NCBI GenBank assembly: GCA_037176885.1
Contig: JAWWNJ010000001.1
Span: forward strand, 496,001-560,000
Source of the DNA: Favolaschia claudopus
Lineage: Eukaryota; Basidiomycota; Agaricomycetes; Agaricales; Mycenaceae
Reading direction: 5' to 3'
DNA: 64,000 nt
Made by a program: the position numbers and the translations under genes. Shown piece after piece: positions 21,101 through 34,889 of this stretch. Every line of letters starts with the position of its first letter. Position 1 is the first letter of the stretch. The notes beneath the pieces were generated by a model. The model was not told where the DNA came from, searched no databases, and saw only the letters and a program-made list of their open reading frames with translations.

Positions 21101-24100
21101 AAAATTGACCTACTTGAACTTGAGTTGAAAGCTAGATTTTCGTACTATTTCATCATTCCATCCAACTGATTCAAAACCTTCCATGGGGCTTCTGAAGAAC
21201 TCTACCTATTCATCGCGTCAAGGGATGATTCGGGACCACTTGTTCATTCAGCTCAATGCGTGAATTAACAAGTAAATTATGATGTGATCGGCATAAAAAC
21301 TGAAATATCGTGTCAATGGTACCTTCCTGAATGAGAAGCCGGCGGCCACCACTGTCAATAATATGGATGATGCATGTTCTTCACCCAACAGTTTATACGC
21401 TATATTTCATACTATCCCGACTGCACATCTTCTTTTTGTGATGGTCGAGTGGCATCGAATCGACAAACTAAATTCGCGAAAAAAGTAAAACTGTCCCACA
21501 GAATCACAAGCCAAAAATTATTCGAATGGCTGGTTAGTAGCCAAGCACAAATTGCTATTCAGGGGCCATGAATTCTGTTCCGTTTCCGTCGACGCGGAGT
21601 TGCAAATTCCATGGATCTGTGACGCGCGCTATGTCCGTTCCGTTCGTTAGAACTTTGAATATTGACACCAATTGAAATCGATGTGCCTTGTACCTAGCTG
21701 CACTCGAATCCATGGAAGGAGAATGAATAAAAGAGAGATAAAAGATTCGTAAGGCAAGGATTCTCCAACGCGAGACTCCACTGGGACAAGATAAATGCGT
21801 TGGATTTCACTTCACTGCTGTACTTATATAGTATTATTGGTTGGGTTTCCACGCGAGAACTCCACTCTGTTGAACGACATTGACCACTGTCCCAGTCACA
21901 AGTGGGACAATAAACGTGACGATTGACTGCCACAAATGCCAGAGACCTTGGCGTCGAAGAAGAAAAAGAAAATTGTACACATTCTGTCTACGCACCTTGC
22001 ACAGTGCTTGAGTCAGGCCCAGGGACACAGGTAACAGAGACATCAGGCACCGACTGTCCCGTTATCATCCCGATTATTTTGTGATCAAATTGCGATTCGG
22101 TCTCGTCGGACGATCAGGGGATATTTTACCTTGTTGGCGATCGACATTTCCATTCCAAATCCGGGTACGCAAGCGGTGTCAATATTTTATATTCGGCGTA
22201 TGTGGGAGCAGTACAACAGCTCCGATGCTGTTGGGAATCGGCGATGGTATGGGAATCAAACCGCAAGTAGAATTGTGCAGCGTCGCAAAGAACAGCGCCT
22301 TCAATTTGGAAGATTTAAAGCACAATTTTCAGACGGTACTGCGCCTGACGATGCCTGACGATGGAATTTGAGATCGGAGCTGGCTGCAGGCGGCAACTTG
22401 GAGCGTGTTGATTGTTGAATGAGGCGCTGGATAGCGCGTCAATTATCCTGTAAATTCCTTCGATATACAATACCGGAATAGCGTCATTTTTAGCCATGCT
22501 TAAACTCTTCACGCACCGACTCCATGGCGAGCAGAAGGCGCAATCCATGATTCATGAAGCACACACCAAACGCTCCGGCGGCCGCAAGGCCCTCGTCTGC
22601 GTAGTTTACATGCGTCTCGCCGTGTCAAAGTTCAAACGCGGAACAACTTTTGTGGCGTGGTGCTTTGAAAGTAAAGGCTGTTTCAAAGCGGCAGTTGTGC
22701 ACCATCTGACTCGAAGTGCTTGCTCCGGTGGGTGAAAACAAACAGCCCAGAATAGTGAATTGCTGTGAAACAATATTGAATGGGGCGAGATCGATTTATG
22801 TAGCTGCGTCTCAGGAAACTTGTTTCCGAGGCTGTTGATTTAGCATCCCAGCACCGATTAAATCACAGTTGAAGCATATAAAATTCGAAGCTAGTCAGTC
22901 TAGTAAGCTGCTCAGAGAAACTCCTGATCACTTACGACCAGCATCTAATTAATATGAGAGTCAGAACCCTAGGAAAGTTCGTAGTTCGGGTGCGCAGTTG
23001 CGGTCCACGGTGAATTTTGGGGCTGAGTTGCGCATGCCGAGAGGAAAAGGCTGCATAATTCGGCACCTTCGAATACTATAGTACGGAATTTTGAACCCGC
23101 TGATAGATGGAAGAGAGATGCCGCCCGCCGATGAACCCATAGTCATGAATGTTCGAAACTCTGCATCCGCATCTGTCTATCTGCGAGGGAAATATCAGTC
23201 CAGTCAGAGATATAATATCATTCAGTAATAGATTTGAAGCGACGTATGCCGGGGCCGCGGCCTGCGGGATGGTATGCCACAAATTACATTCATGACGGGG
23301 TACCGTTATCGATATATCAGGTTCCCGCGAAGGGGTCCAATTTCTTGACTCTGGATTGCATTCAAACCGAAGAGGAGGAAGCTGCGTACACGCACCGAAT
23401 TGAATTGAGTCTTCCTATCACCGACCGTTGCGCTTTAAATTTAGTTGCCATGCAATGGATCGCCGCCCAACTCTTTTCCCAGTCCCATTCAGGGATGACG
23501 GACTAAGACGGACGTGTGACGCTTTCTATCATTAATAGCAGGTAATGGAAGCTATGAAAGAATCTGAGACCAGTTTGTACACGCACCCAGTCTCAGGATA
23601 TGTCCATGTTCACCCCCGGCTCACACCGAACGAACAGTGAGCGAAACAAGATTGGGTTATCGGACGGCGACGCCAGTTCTTTCAGGTTTCAACGGATTTG
23701 CCGTGACGGTACGTCCCGCCAATCAACGAACGCCTCGCCATTACAGCTAACATTGCTGGAATAGGAACTGAATAGAGAAGGATGGAGGAAGAAACGTGCC
23801 TCGCTTTGTCCATGCCGAGAATTGAATTGAGTAGAACAGCTGTATGTGCTGAATTTGGAAATGGGCATGAGGCTACGAAGGAGCGAAAGAGGAAGGAGGG
23901 GAGAAGTGTCTCTGTCTAAACGACGGTATCAGTATGATAGCGTGAACGGGGAACAAGAAATTACTTACATATACACAGGAATTATCATTATGGACGAGAT
24001 GAATCATGGCATATTGTCGCTGATCCGTTGTTCAGTGTTCGCTGTGAGAGGGCGGATATGTCAGGATGAGAGATCGCGCGGGTGATAATCTGCGTCTGCG

Positions 24101-27100
24101 TCGAGGAGAAAGCTGTAGATGTCCGGTTACAATTTAGTTAGTTACTGTATGTGAATGGAAGGCCACTGCTGTTGAACTTATCGCATCTACCGGTTTCTTC
24201 GTCAAGACTTAATTGATTTAAGCCGCTCAACATATCCTCAGCGCGTGGGGAGCGGAGATGGAGAGCAGTCTTCTCTTCGTGGAGTTGACCTGAGTTTGAT
24301 TGCAGGCTATGATTGTGGTAGGCTCACTGGTATTCAATCATGAGCGAGTGCATAGCATCCACAGAACGCAGTGATTATTCCGAAGCTGAATTCTAATCAA
24401 TGCTGTCAGACACCAACGGCCAACTATTGAAAGGCATATGCATATCTGAATCAAGGCGGCCGCGGCGTGAATTGAGCAGACGCGAGAAAAGATATCGATA
24501 TCCGAGACTTCGAGCTTGGACAGAATTAACCCGAACCAGTTCAGTTGAGCTTTGCCGACCCCAGAGAAGCTGCCTCCGCGATGCTGCGGGGAGAAGGATG
24601 TTCAAGAAGATAAGAGGAAGGAGCACCGATGACGAATGACTCCACGAAGGGCAACGTTATCCGGTGGCTCATTCGGAAGGTTAAGGTATGTCTGGGCGGA
24701 GAAGAGCGAAGGAGACCATCCTAAAGATACGAGTCTCCGACATTCCCTTTGGACGGGTTCTCTGTAGTCGGCGCAGCAGACATGATATTGGTGGCATTGA
24801 TCGGGGACTGGAGCGGCGAGCTGGCGCTGCGCTATGGCTTCGCCCGAAGCTTTGTAATTTCACCTGAACTCAACCTGAACTGCATTCGATTATTTTTGGG
24901 AGTTCGAAGAGAATTGGAGCGCAACTCACACACCGGAATCGATGGGTAGCAAACAAATCGCCACCGAAAGTTCATTAAGATCCGGGGTACCCATCTGCTA
25001 GTACCTATGAGTTCGTACGTTGAGACCGCGAGCAAGTGACCAGCGGAAAGACGCAGGCGCGGGTAACTCTAGTGCTCGCTAAATCGAGGTGCCAGAAGAA
25101 GAACTTGAAGGAGTTTCGCGACGGCGGTCTACGCCGCGACTAAAGTACAAAAGCCCAGGAGACCCGAAATGTCAATTGCGCAGTTGAACGTGCGGATGCC
25201 ACCGCGATAAGACCAAGCACCATGAATCAAGTACTCGTAGGACCCGAAGGGCTGGCTGTACGGCAGACGCCGAGTAGCGAGAGATTACAGCAAAAGGGAA
25301 GAGTAGAAGCGAGTAGACCAGTGAAGTTTCGAGAAGTTAGAACTCTAGATCTGGAGCTCAATTTGGATGAAGTTGCGACTCCGACATGATGGTTCGGGGA
25401 GAGGAACGACTTGTGGGTGACGGCCAGTGCTACGCATGGCAATACGAATCCTGCCGAGGATTCCTGGATCTGATCCTATTTCATCCGTCATCCGAATAAA
25501 TTCAGACAAGTATCTTTCAGCGTTGTGGCAATGGAACTATACTAGCGTTGAGTGTAAGTCAAAGTATTGAATATCGGGATTGTATATATATATTGTATGC
25601 TGGTGCAATCATGCACTGAAATGACGAAAAAAAATGAGGGTAAAAGATTGAGGGAGAGTCGTACCGACCAAGTTTCGACATATCTAACTCGGAGAGGGTA
25701 TGAATAACGAGGCAGAAGTGATATATGAGGAAGGAAGGGTGAATTACTGCGGAGGTCCCAAGCAGGAACAAGCAGGCGCTGTACCGACATACAACGTGTC
25801 CTGATGTATGCTACAGACATCATGAGGTGTCTATGTTAGGTAGTCTAAGGTATGAGGTATTATATAGAGTTTCCCAAGGGCAGTGGAGATGAAGTGAGCA
25901 CAAGTTTCCCCAGCTACTCTGCAAGCTTCACAGGATGGGGACGTACCGAGGCAGGATCGGTATCGGTGAGCATTGAGAGCCGAGACATCTCTTCGAAGAT
26001 GGGCAAGGATAGAGGCAGAGGAAGTGGATGTGCCAATGAAGCACCCGAACAGGAGACTTGTGCGATTGCACAGGAGGCGGACAGCATGAGGATTTTAGTA
26101 CGACGGAGTAGAGAGTGTTTGCAAAGAGGAACATGCAAAGAGAGAGGCTGCCGCTGGGAACGGAATAATGATTGCCGTCCACTGACAAAGGCACCTGTTT
26201 TCTTAAACAGTGTCCATTGGCTTTATCAGTTCATACAACCGTGCTGTGAGAAAGGGCATGAAGGAATGAGAGGACCAGGAAAGAAAAGATGGGAGAGAGG
26301 TAGTCCCCGGCATCCCCGAGCGGAGCCAGAAGCAAAATTCCGCGCAACATGACGGGGATAGCTAGGCGGCGGTATCTGCCCCGCATCTGTAGTGTCACTG
26401 CCGCATGACGCAGTGTGGGTCCGGCTGTTGAAGGTGGACGTCCTGCGGCGTGCTATCAACTCGCAAGTGGGCGATTGAGGGCTCTAGTCAGCGGCCCAAA
26501 CGATCCCGATACTCTTAAGAGTCGGGTAGGTGACTGAGATTATGAAAAACACAGTGATCCCAGGGAAGGGTACATGCCCAAACGAGGGAAACCACCGGAG
26601 TATACTTAGAAGAACCTGAATGCGGTCAGCAACCGAGAAATCAGGTGGGTGGAGTGGGTCAAAGTACGCACCGTCTGCTCCGTCATATCCATTATCTTCG
26701 CCGCCGACACGAAACATCAGCGACGGCACGGATTATATTGCCATGACATTAGGGACGGTCAGGATAATCGCCTCATAATCGCCTCGAAAACGCTACTCTG
26801 TTCGTCCCTATTGACGATTCCAATTCGGCCTGTCGTCCCACCTGCGCTCACGGCCACCGTGGTCCGTCGTAGCAAGCTCGACCAGAGGAGATCTCTCGAT
26901 CGTCTGCAAGAGGAGTGACTGCGACAGGCGCAAGTACACCGGGGAATGAATGTAGACTATGCCCCATACGGTCTGAGGCTGCCGTATGAGTCGACGAAGA
27001 CGAATCAACGATAAATCCGTCAGAAGTATGTGGGAGGTCATGGGTATCAGGTTAACCATCGACCCCGCAACCAACCGCTCAATATTCAGTCTCGATCTTG

Positions 27101-28575
27101 ATACTGTCTCAAGCTGGCAGCACTGACGTAGAGCCTGGGTGTTGCACGAAGTGAAATGCAGACTGCGACGAGCGAAACGTTCCACCATGGGCTACGTGCT
27201 CGTTCCGACCTTTGACTCTGACAAAGCGCGGGATGAGTTATGCATCTCTGTGGCTCGAGCCTGAAGGTAAACGATGAAGAGATGCGTCGAGCACGAAGTC
27301 GGTAAGAGACATGATGAAAGCGAGAAACGTCTGGAGCGGAGGCGGTTTCGTCGAGCAATATGTGCGGGGTAGGCATGGAGTGTCGAAGCTTTAAACGCTT
27401 GCAACAAGGTCGGGAAGTTCTTGTGCATGACGAGACACCGATGCTGTAGAGGAGAGCGATATGGGGCTGTAATATGAGGTTCCCGAGTCCGAGAGCGTAG
27501 ACAAGGAACGTGTGGCAGGCGAGCAACGGAGTGTCTTGAGTTGTGGAGAGCTCGAGAGGTTCGGCACGGAAGGTATACCAGGCTTCAACAGAGCTGCTGC
27601 CCATAGCTGCCCATCGTCGTCGCCTCGGACCTCAATGCCTGACACACCGCGACTTGTAAGCCACCAAATCCTAACAGTAACGTCAGGACCGTAAGGCAGC
27701 TGCCCCACAACATCTGTTCCGCCCATGGTAGGTCTTTAGGAAAGAGACAAGAAGCCCAGTAGTAGCGAAACAAAGAAAGATGTATACTTTTAATTAACAT
27801 AACATTATTTAATTAAGATAACATTTTCCGGATTCGAATTTCACGGTCACAACAGGTCACACGCACGTGGTGACTTATTGCAAAGAAGGCAAATGGGAAT
27901 TAAAAATAGTTTATAAACCCAGATTAAAAATAACCAATTACCAAACCCGGCCAAAATCAGATCTTTCATCAAACCATCAAAACCAATTTGCGGGCCCCAT
28001 CTGACCCCATCTTACCCCGTCTGTTGGTATTATGCTAAGTGGGGGGGTCAAAGAAAGAACGAATCCTTCCTAACGTCAGGATTCGTAACGGCTTGTTCGG
28101 CATCAAGCATCGGCATTACTCGGCATTCTCACTTGGAACTTCAACAAGTCAACTTGAAGTTTTAACACAAAGGCAGAATAGAATACTATTGTGCCCAGTC
28201 GGTATGAGTCGTCCAATGGGTCTGAGCTTCCAATATTTCCTACTCCGCCGTCCATGGTTTGGTCCCGGATTTTTCGGGATTTATTCTTTCACTGATTCTC
28301 TGCCAGAGCCCCAATGCACTTGAGCTACGACAAAGAACCCATCCCGAAAATTCCGGAGGCCAAAGGGTTGAAGGGTCGGAAGCAGAATTATATGAAATTC
28401 AGACCCATTGCACAAAATATTTAGGACATGGTTTCTTCATCTGTAATCTCTACGGCTTGGGCTGAGCAGTCCTAGTAAGTGACGGTGGAGCTCATACAAG
28501 GACACTAGTCGGGAATTTCATGATTCATATTCTATGGTCGGTATCGATTCATCTGAGCCAGCAACTACCAAGCAA
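18135..28575. other. 10.4-kb gene-poor stretch
   Basis: No gene with a recognisable domain or convincing splice structure was found on either strand. Protein-like fragments without support are a 90-codon plus frame at 23234-23506 (starts MKRRMPGPRPAGWYATNY) and hydrophobic minus-strand frames at 25.5-27.8 kb. The latter could be remains of a membrane-protein gene. Base composition is closer to AT-balanced than in the flanking genes, with no long tandem repeat. Confidence 0.35.
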
Positions 28576-29359
28576 CTACTGCACATCCTCCGTCTTCACC
28601 ACCGTCGCAAAGATATCTGCCAGTTCCATCAAGACCATCCAGAATACAATCTTCAGAATCTCCTTCAATAAACAGTGAGTATATATTACCTTGGTCACCT
28701 CCTCCCCCCGCGCACCCCCCTCCCCACCCTCCACAGCAGGGATATCCCGATCCCCAATCGCATCCGCCACAACATACGTATCGTACCCGAGCTCCTGCGC
28801 CTGCCGCGCGGTTGTGCTAACGCAGACGTGCGCCATGTACCCCACCAGCACGACTTTGCGTACCCCAGAGTTCGTGATGATTTCGTTCAAGGGAGTTTGG
28901 GTGAAGGCGCCGGGGAAGCGTTTTGATACGATTCGCTCGAAGTCGACGTTGGAATCGGAGGAGGCGAGACGAGCGGGGAGAGGTGTGAGTTCAGGGAAGA
29001 TGTCTGCGAGGGGGGTGGAGGGGGTGAATACGGAGGCGCCGGGGGCGGTGAGGTGTTGGATGTGGACGACGGGAGCACGGGCGGCGCGGTAGCGCTGTAA
29101 AATCAAGGTTGTTAGCATCATCCCACTGACTTTTTTCTTTTTTGTTCAAGCGGGGTGAAGAACGACGTGGTACCTCTAGTAGCTTGAGGATGTTAGGCCG
29201 ACTGTATGCGAGATTGTCCTTTGAGATGGCGAGGAGTCCGTCGAGATATTCGTTCTGGGCGTCGATGATGATGAGGATGGAGTCGTGTGCGGAGGGAGGA
29301 ATCGTGGAGGTTTGGGGGGAGACGCCGAGGTGTTCGAGAAAGGATTTGGGGGCGGACAT
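28576..29359 (-). CDS. Isochorismatase-family cysteine hydrolase
   Basis: Exon 1 (29359-29174) and exon 2 (29094-28576) are joined in phase 0 across a 79-nt intron, giving about 234 residues, normal for the family. The catalytic triad of the superfamily is visible: Asp in ILIIIDAQNEYLDG, Lys in VSKRFPGAF and the nucleophilic Cys in GYMAHVCVSTTARQA, followed by the usual DTYVVADAIGDRDI strand. The fold hydrolyses isochorismate, nicotinamide or related amides. The true substrate cannot be told from sequence; no signal peptide is present, so it is predicted cytosolic. The C-terminal part (after EEVTK) contains a GTAATATA..GAAG stretch that might be a very short intron. The frame is open with or without it, so the last 40 residues are uncertain. 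Confidence 0.85.
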
Positions 29360-31479
29360 GGGGCTGGAATGGGTTGTTGACGTTGGAGTGAGGACTTAGA
29401 GATGAGGCGAGCTTTGGGGGAACGACGGGGAGATGCTTCGAAGGTATAATTGATACGTTGAATTAGTGATCCCGAAGTATGCCCGGCGAGATTCTTAATA
29501 AGAGTTTACCAAGCCTCTCCGACGAACATGGCGAGAGGCAAGAGGGTGCGGTGTGTTTCGGCAGCTTGGCGTAACACAGCTTCAAAGACAACTTGAAGCT
29601 TCAATTGAGCAGAAGAGGCCAAAACTGATTCAACATCTTTCGATCCCTAGACGTAGAAATAGACTCCAATTCGCGTTCCAAGACTCTCCAAGCAATCGAA
29701 AAATAGGGAGGAATGTTGTCACGGACACCGGTGAGGCGCTCGTATTTTCCGGTCGACGCGAATCGGTGTACAGAGTACGGAGCTCCCGTTGTAGTTGGCC
29801 TGTGAGTTGCTTGTTCTACTCGTCGTGAAAACGGTGAAAATCATAAACAGCCTGAGTGCCGGATTTGAGCAAGGTTTGAGGTAGGAGCGTTGGGTATTGA
29901 GATCATAGCTCTTCCGGACTATATTCGCGAAAATAACAGAGGGAAAGAGTATAGCGCCATCCCTCTCCGTTGAGGGCATGATGACTGGCCGACGAGGCAA
30001 GGCGTGACATGGCGTGACTTCCCGAATTTGGGCACTCTCCTTCCAAAACGGGACTTGCCTTTCGCCTCCACCAACAAAGTGTTTTCTCAAATGGCTTCAA
30101 AGCTGCTAGTTGCACCATTCCCAGATTAACTGGTCACTTGCTGCGTACGGTATGTTAAGGACTGCTACTCTTCGATTCTGGCTAACCTCTTGAAATCTTC
30201 GCTTTGCTCTAACCCAGGCCCGATAAGTACTTGAAATATGGAAGAAAATTGTGCTGGTGATAGTGAAAGCCTACACACGCTACACACAGCTGAATAGAAG
30301 ACAGCCCTGGGCACCTTTGGCGCATACGTGCCACTGGCGCCGCTACGACTCGGGGATGGGAGGATTGGATGCGGCAGAATATATTCTCGCTCACAGTACG
30401 TATGATACCCTTCTGGGTGGCTCCTCCGCTACTTCACAGTCAAAGCCATGCCTTCTAATGGTCTCTGTATCCATTTTTCAGTCTTCGAAGAGAACGAAGA
30501 CTGTCCTGTCGTGACCCCACTCGAAATACTCGAGACCAAACTGAGCCCGTCGTTATCCGCCCGACCTTCATAGGTATCTCTAGATCTTGGGCGCATCCGC
30601 AACGACGCTAATATCATATCCAAGCGGATTGTGCATGCCTTGCGGTCGTACTGGCATAAATGTGGACCCCTCAAGCCGACCTCGCAGACACCATGGTCTC
30701 ATGGACCTCAGGTTCGAGCTCCGCCTTCGTAACGGCCTTCAAGAAGCGTTTCGTTTTGGTTCCTCGATGTTTGGCCATGAAGGCGAAGGCGGACTCGAGG
30801 GTGTCGGCCAGAGCTCCCCCTGAAGGAGCTTCGAGATATATGTGCAGTACGCGGATGCGGAAGCCTAGGCGCGCGGAGGGCTCCGTCGATCTCGAAGCAT
30901 TGGCTTTGAGTGCCGGTGATGATGAAGCAGAAGGAGCGGGAGATATGACGGAGAGTTGGGAGCCAGAAGGCATGGAAAATTTGGAATTTGGAACCGGGGT
31001 TAAAGGTGCGTCTCGGCTCCACCGTGGATATCCTTCCTTTATACTGACAAGTTTTCTGCCCAAAGTGTTGAGGCGTCGCTGAATCCAGGACAAAAATCAG
31101 GCAAACACGCGAGATTCCACGAGAACGAAATTTGAAGCTCGCTCTCTGTAAACTAGCGCGGGCACCTCAGTCGTCTTCAAGACCCAAGTCAACGATATGG
31201 ATTTCAAGTCATTGGGATAATACCTGGTCAGTCTTCTGACGCCAGTTTTGGCTTCGTCTTCATCATGTCTCAGTCTCATCTTCCAGGCGGCATGCGCTGC
31301 TGCGTCGACCTTAAGCACTCCTTCGGCTCCCCACGTCTACGAAAGTGCTCCAAACGTCCTACGCGTCTGCATAGAGAGCAAGTAGCATCGGAATCCCTCC
31401 GAGTCATTTGTCTCGGCGCATCAATTCGGCTTCCTCGTCTACATTCCGATTGCATGAAAACCGCCCGAGGGACTGTACG
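29360..31479. other. Intergenic, one unsupported frame
   Basis: A 140-codon minus-strand frame at 30671-31093 (starts MSWIQRRLNTLGRKLVSIKE) has protein-like composition but no motif or neighbouring exons I can join. Nothing else is recognisable. Confidence 0.35.
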
Positions 31480-32110
31480 ACAAACGACCCGCCGACAATC
31501 TACATCCATCTTGGTGGTCTACGACTGCGGCTGTCGTTTTCGCAGGTCCTCCGGGCTGCAAGGCAAGCGCAGTACTGCGAACCTCCCCATGCGGTTGCGT
31601 CCACCCCGAATCCGAATCCGACTCCTCTCCAGTCGATCTTCATCATCCGGCATCCGGAGGCGGCTCCCCCAGAACGACAATCCCGCATTCATGAATCGCT
31701 ACCGCCAGTCTGCCTTCTCTCTCCCCCAAACCGCCTATATTATATGTGTCTCTTCCGCCTCTGCATGCACGCCGAGAGCAGGGAGAGCGCGGCGTTGGAT
31801 TGATGGTCCCCGACTATGACTGTCACCCTCGGACGTCCTCCGGAGTTCAGGCTGCAGGACCAGCGAACTCACCCCGTCCCGCGAGTCATACCCACGCACT
31901 GCAACGGATGCGATTCTTTGCCAGTCGATCTTCTGGATTCGGCGCACCAACGCGCCTCCCTCGAATCGACATTCCCGCATTCAGGAATCACTACCGCCAG
32001 TCTGCCTTCTCTCTCCCCAAAACCGCCTATTATATACATTACCTTAGGCTCCCCATACACGTCGACAGCAGGGAGCGTAGCGGCGTTGGCGTACGCAGAA
32101 AGAAGCGTCG
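31480..32110. repeat. Two diverged tandem copies, ~310 bp each
   Basis: The unit at about 31.49-31.80 kb is repeated at 31.80-32.11 kb. The best conserved block is CCGCCAGTCTGCCTTCTCTC followed by CCC(C)AAACCGCCTAT(AT)TATA at 31,706 and 31,997. It is preceded in both by CAGTCGATCTTC and CATTCCCGCATTCA-like segments, and followed by CGA(C/G)AGCAGGGAG. The copies are clearly diverged, with indels. Confidence 0.7.
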
Positions 32111-33499
32111 ACGCTGGACTAGTTATAACTTATGACGCGTCGAATCTGGCGACAGGAATAAATGTCGCTGCGGGAGGCGAGATACATGCGGGTCGCATGG
32201 TGAAAGCGGGTCCGTCGTTCTTTTCGTCCGCGTTCGACTTGTCGGCTGATTGGCATGTATAGTCGAAGGATTGATTGGCTGCTGTACTCGTTGGGTTGGA
32301 GAGAAACAAGTAGACTGTGACGAGGAAGGTGGATATATAGGTATGCTGCATACCCTTTTTCTGCCCAAGCCATCGCATGCTGATGGTCATCAGACTCTCT
32401 ACTAGGCTTTCATCGACGACACTCCGACTGCGTCATCGACGATACGCTATGCAGCAAATTACTGAATACGCAATACGCTCCTACCGGTGAAGATGCTGCG
32501 GCAGATCCTTCTCTTGGTCGTCATGCGGAAGGAAGGCGGGCCGCAGCGAGATCGATGCACAATCTATACGGATGCACGGCGTTGCTGTGGGACTCCGTAC
32601 ACAACGACATCTGCGTGGTGGTATGGTCCTTTCCTGCTCTTGCCACTGCCTCGTGTACATATGTCCTCCCGCTTTCCTGCCCCATTCCCGCGGACCCACA
32701 AACCCAGCCACACCATCCATCTGACCTCGTTCCCGGGCTGTTACGTGCCACTCTGCTTGAAGCTTCGGTATTCTCTTTTCGCTGTCCGGCACAGCACCGC
32801 ACGTTGACCGAGTCGTCAAACGGTCTCTACATGCGTCGCTGTCCGTCCGTCCGTCCGGTTTGACCACTTTACCACCAATCGCCCCGACGGCTGCATTGGT
32901 CGTCGACGCCGAGGGAGAGGTGGTCCTGGAATTCGGGCTGCGGCATCGGAGAGACGGTGTCGAGAGTAAATTATATGCCCTCAGTGGCGCGCAGTCATTC
33001 TCGCGACACGGGTGCGTCTTCATTGTCATCTGCGTTCCACCCTCGCTCAATCCTATCTAAGGTGACTGCTCGTGCTCGCGGTAGGTAAAATGCCGAAGAT
33101 GCGGGGTTCGCAGTATCCTCATCGCAATTGCCGGTACGCTATGCGCATACGACTGCCGTTCTGCTGCTGATGTCGCTATCTATAAAAGGAGGCCGGCGAC
33201 TCATCGACCCGCACCACTTGACTGCTTCGCCTTCAATGCTGGTGTCGATACGTTGTCGCCCCCAAGCATAGAGTTACGCCTTGGCTACATTTTATCAAGC
33301 TTTGGCTGTAATCAATGATGGCCAACGGAGGCGGTGGACGAATACGCTGCAAAAGGGTTTACAAACGGAATTGCAGCGTCACTGCGGGACAAGCTCGAGC
33401 CGGGGACATGCTGTGGCGACGGTTGGGCCTCCAAGGTTCCGTTCCCCGCGCATCCAGTCCTCCTTCCATTTGGTTCTTGTGCAGAGCAAGAGCAAGTGT
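32111..33499. other. Intergenic, no gene recognised
   Basis: Short mixed frames only. The stretch adjoins the dispersed repeat at 33.5 kb and may contain its more decayed left part. Confidence 0.4.
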
Positions 33500-34570
33500 C
33501 TGCCGGGTACCACATAGGCACCGTCAGCTCATTGACCTTCTCCCGCTCCTCCGCGCATTTATGCTCTCACCTCCCCACCCGAATCTTCCTTCCACAATTT
33601 ACGGAAGCTCCGATCCCGCTCTCTCCCCCTTCCTTTGCTTGATTGTGGTTCTAGTCACCCAAACACATCCATTTATCATCGACAATGGCCATAGCGTCAA
33701 TGAGCGTGACGCACCTATCCGAGAGATGCTCATATGTGCAATAGGCGGGGTTCGCTGGTTTTCTGTATTTGTGGGGGTCGCACGGTACGGATCAGGACCA
33801 GGCGGACCTCGTCGAGGGGTGAGGCGTCGTGAAAGACGAGAAACCTTGGCCATATATATACAGGGGCACGAGGGCCTTGTATGCGTCAGCGCCGCGAGTG
33901 GACGTGCGTAAACACCTCATCGACGTGGAGGAGCTTGACCACATTGAGGATGACGACTCCCTCAGCAGTGAGAATGTATGTCCTGCAGCTTTGCTATATA
34001 GTTCCTCCGCAGCGCTTTGCGATCTTCCAGTATCTTTGATCCTCCTCGATCGCCGGTTACCGGTAGATGTGGAGAAGCTCGACAAGGTCGAGGATGGGGA
34101 TCATCTCGAAGACGTCGAGGGCGGCCAAGATCTAGAGGTGATCAAGACTTCGTCGACGCCGGGAACGGCATCGAGGGTCACGCTGCTTTGGCTCAACGGC
34201 GGCGCCTTGAATGACGCATGGACATGGCCATTGCGTGTCCTCGATCCTCGAGGCGGAAGATGTGGAGGTGGATGTAGCAGCGCGCTTGTTGCAGGAGGGG
34301 GAAACTACAAATCTTTCACGCTGCGCAGCTCTTCAAGCTCAACTCGCCATGTGAAGCTGCTACGAACTACCGCTCTGTCTAGCGATACGGTACTACCTAC
34401 TCTGACTATTGTACTCGTGCCCATGCCCGCGCTCGTCGATCTTCCTCCATCCCCACGATACACACCTCCGCCGACGACGAACGAATAACGAGGCGAGTGT
34501 CAGCGCGCGCATGCTTAGACATCATAGTTTCCGGCTGCCTGCGCTGGTGCTAAGTCATGGTATATACGAA
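33500..34570 (+). repeat. Dispersed ~1-kb repeat, copy A
   Basis: Colinear similarity, same orientation, to 62.77-63.80 kb. Matching blocks include ATAGGCGGG (33,740 / 62,963), CTCCTCGATCGC (34,040 / 63,304), AACGGCGGCG..TTGAATGACGCA (34,195 / 63,455), TGTCTAGCGATACG (34,376 / 63,622) and CACCTCCGCCGA.GACGAA (34,464 / 63,710). Overall identity by eye is about 65-75 percent with indels. An open frame in copy A (33829-34488, repeated VDVE(K/E)LD motif) is broken in copy B, so coding is doubtful. Confidence 0.7.
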
Positions 34571-34622
34571 GTAACGACAGTCAATATTGACAGTGGGAAT
34601 GCCCAAAAAAAACATAAAATCA

Positions 34623-34841
34623 CTACGCGTCTGGATGGTAACTCGGCGGGGCTATCGAGTCCCTGTGATCTCGCTCCGCCAATCGTCGCACCTCCTCTGT
34701 CAAATTTCTCAGCTGTTCCATCACTGACAGATCTGCGGCTGCGGCTGGCGAGGAAGAACCGCCATTTTCTCCTCCTCCGGCAGTCTCGCCAGGCTGAGTC
34801 GCTGAACCTGAACCTGCGTCAATCTGATAAGAATAGTTAGG
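34623..34841 (-). pseudogene. Stranded 3' end of the pepsin-like gene (C-terminal tail)
   Basis: A minus-strand frame from the left border of the 23-kb transposon to a TAG at 34623-34625 encodes 72 residues ending in EEVRRLAERDHRDSIAPPSY and four more. This is a typical cytoplasmic tail of basidiomycete membrane proteins (an MEQLRNLTEEVRRL helix, then APPSY). Its frame joins exactly, across the TAGG duplication, to the fragment at 58113-58182. The fragment no longer has a start of its own and is separated from the rest of the gene by 23 kb. Confidence 0.85.
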
Positions 34842-34889
34842 CACTGTAGAGAGAAGTCGCAGCCGGAATGACCGCGCCGCGGTTATTTG

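Noticed and set aside
25852..26352. 166-codon plus-strand frame
   Set aside because: No motif, and hydrophobic frames on the opposite strand compete; cannot be supported.
27086..27604. 172-codon minus-strand frame with a hydrophobic stretch
   Set aside because: Possible relic of a membrane protein, but no family pattern, no consistent splice sites and neighbouring frames are equally open.
28652..28690. Very short intron near the 3' end of the isochorismatase gene
   Set aside because: GT..AG intervals of 27 or 39 nt are below the usual fungal minimum and the frame is open without splicing; left as uncertain coding sequence.
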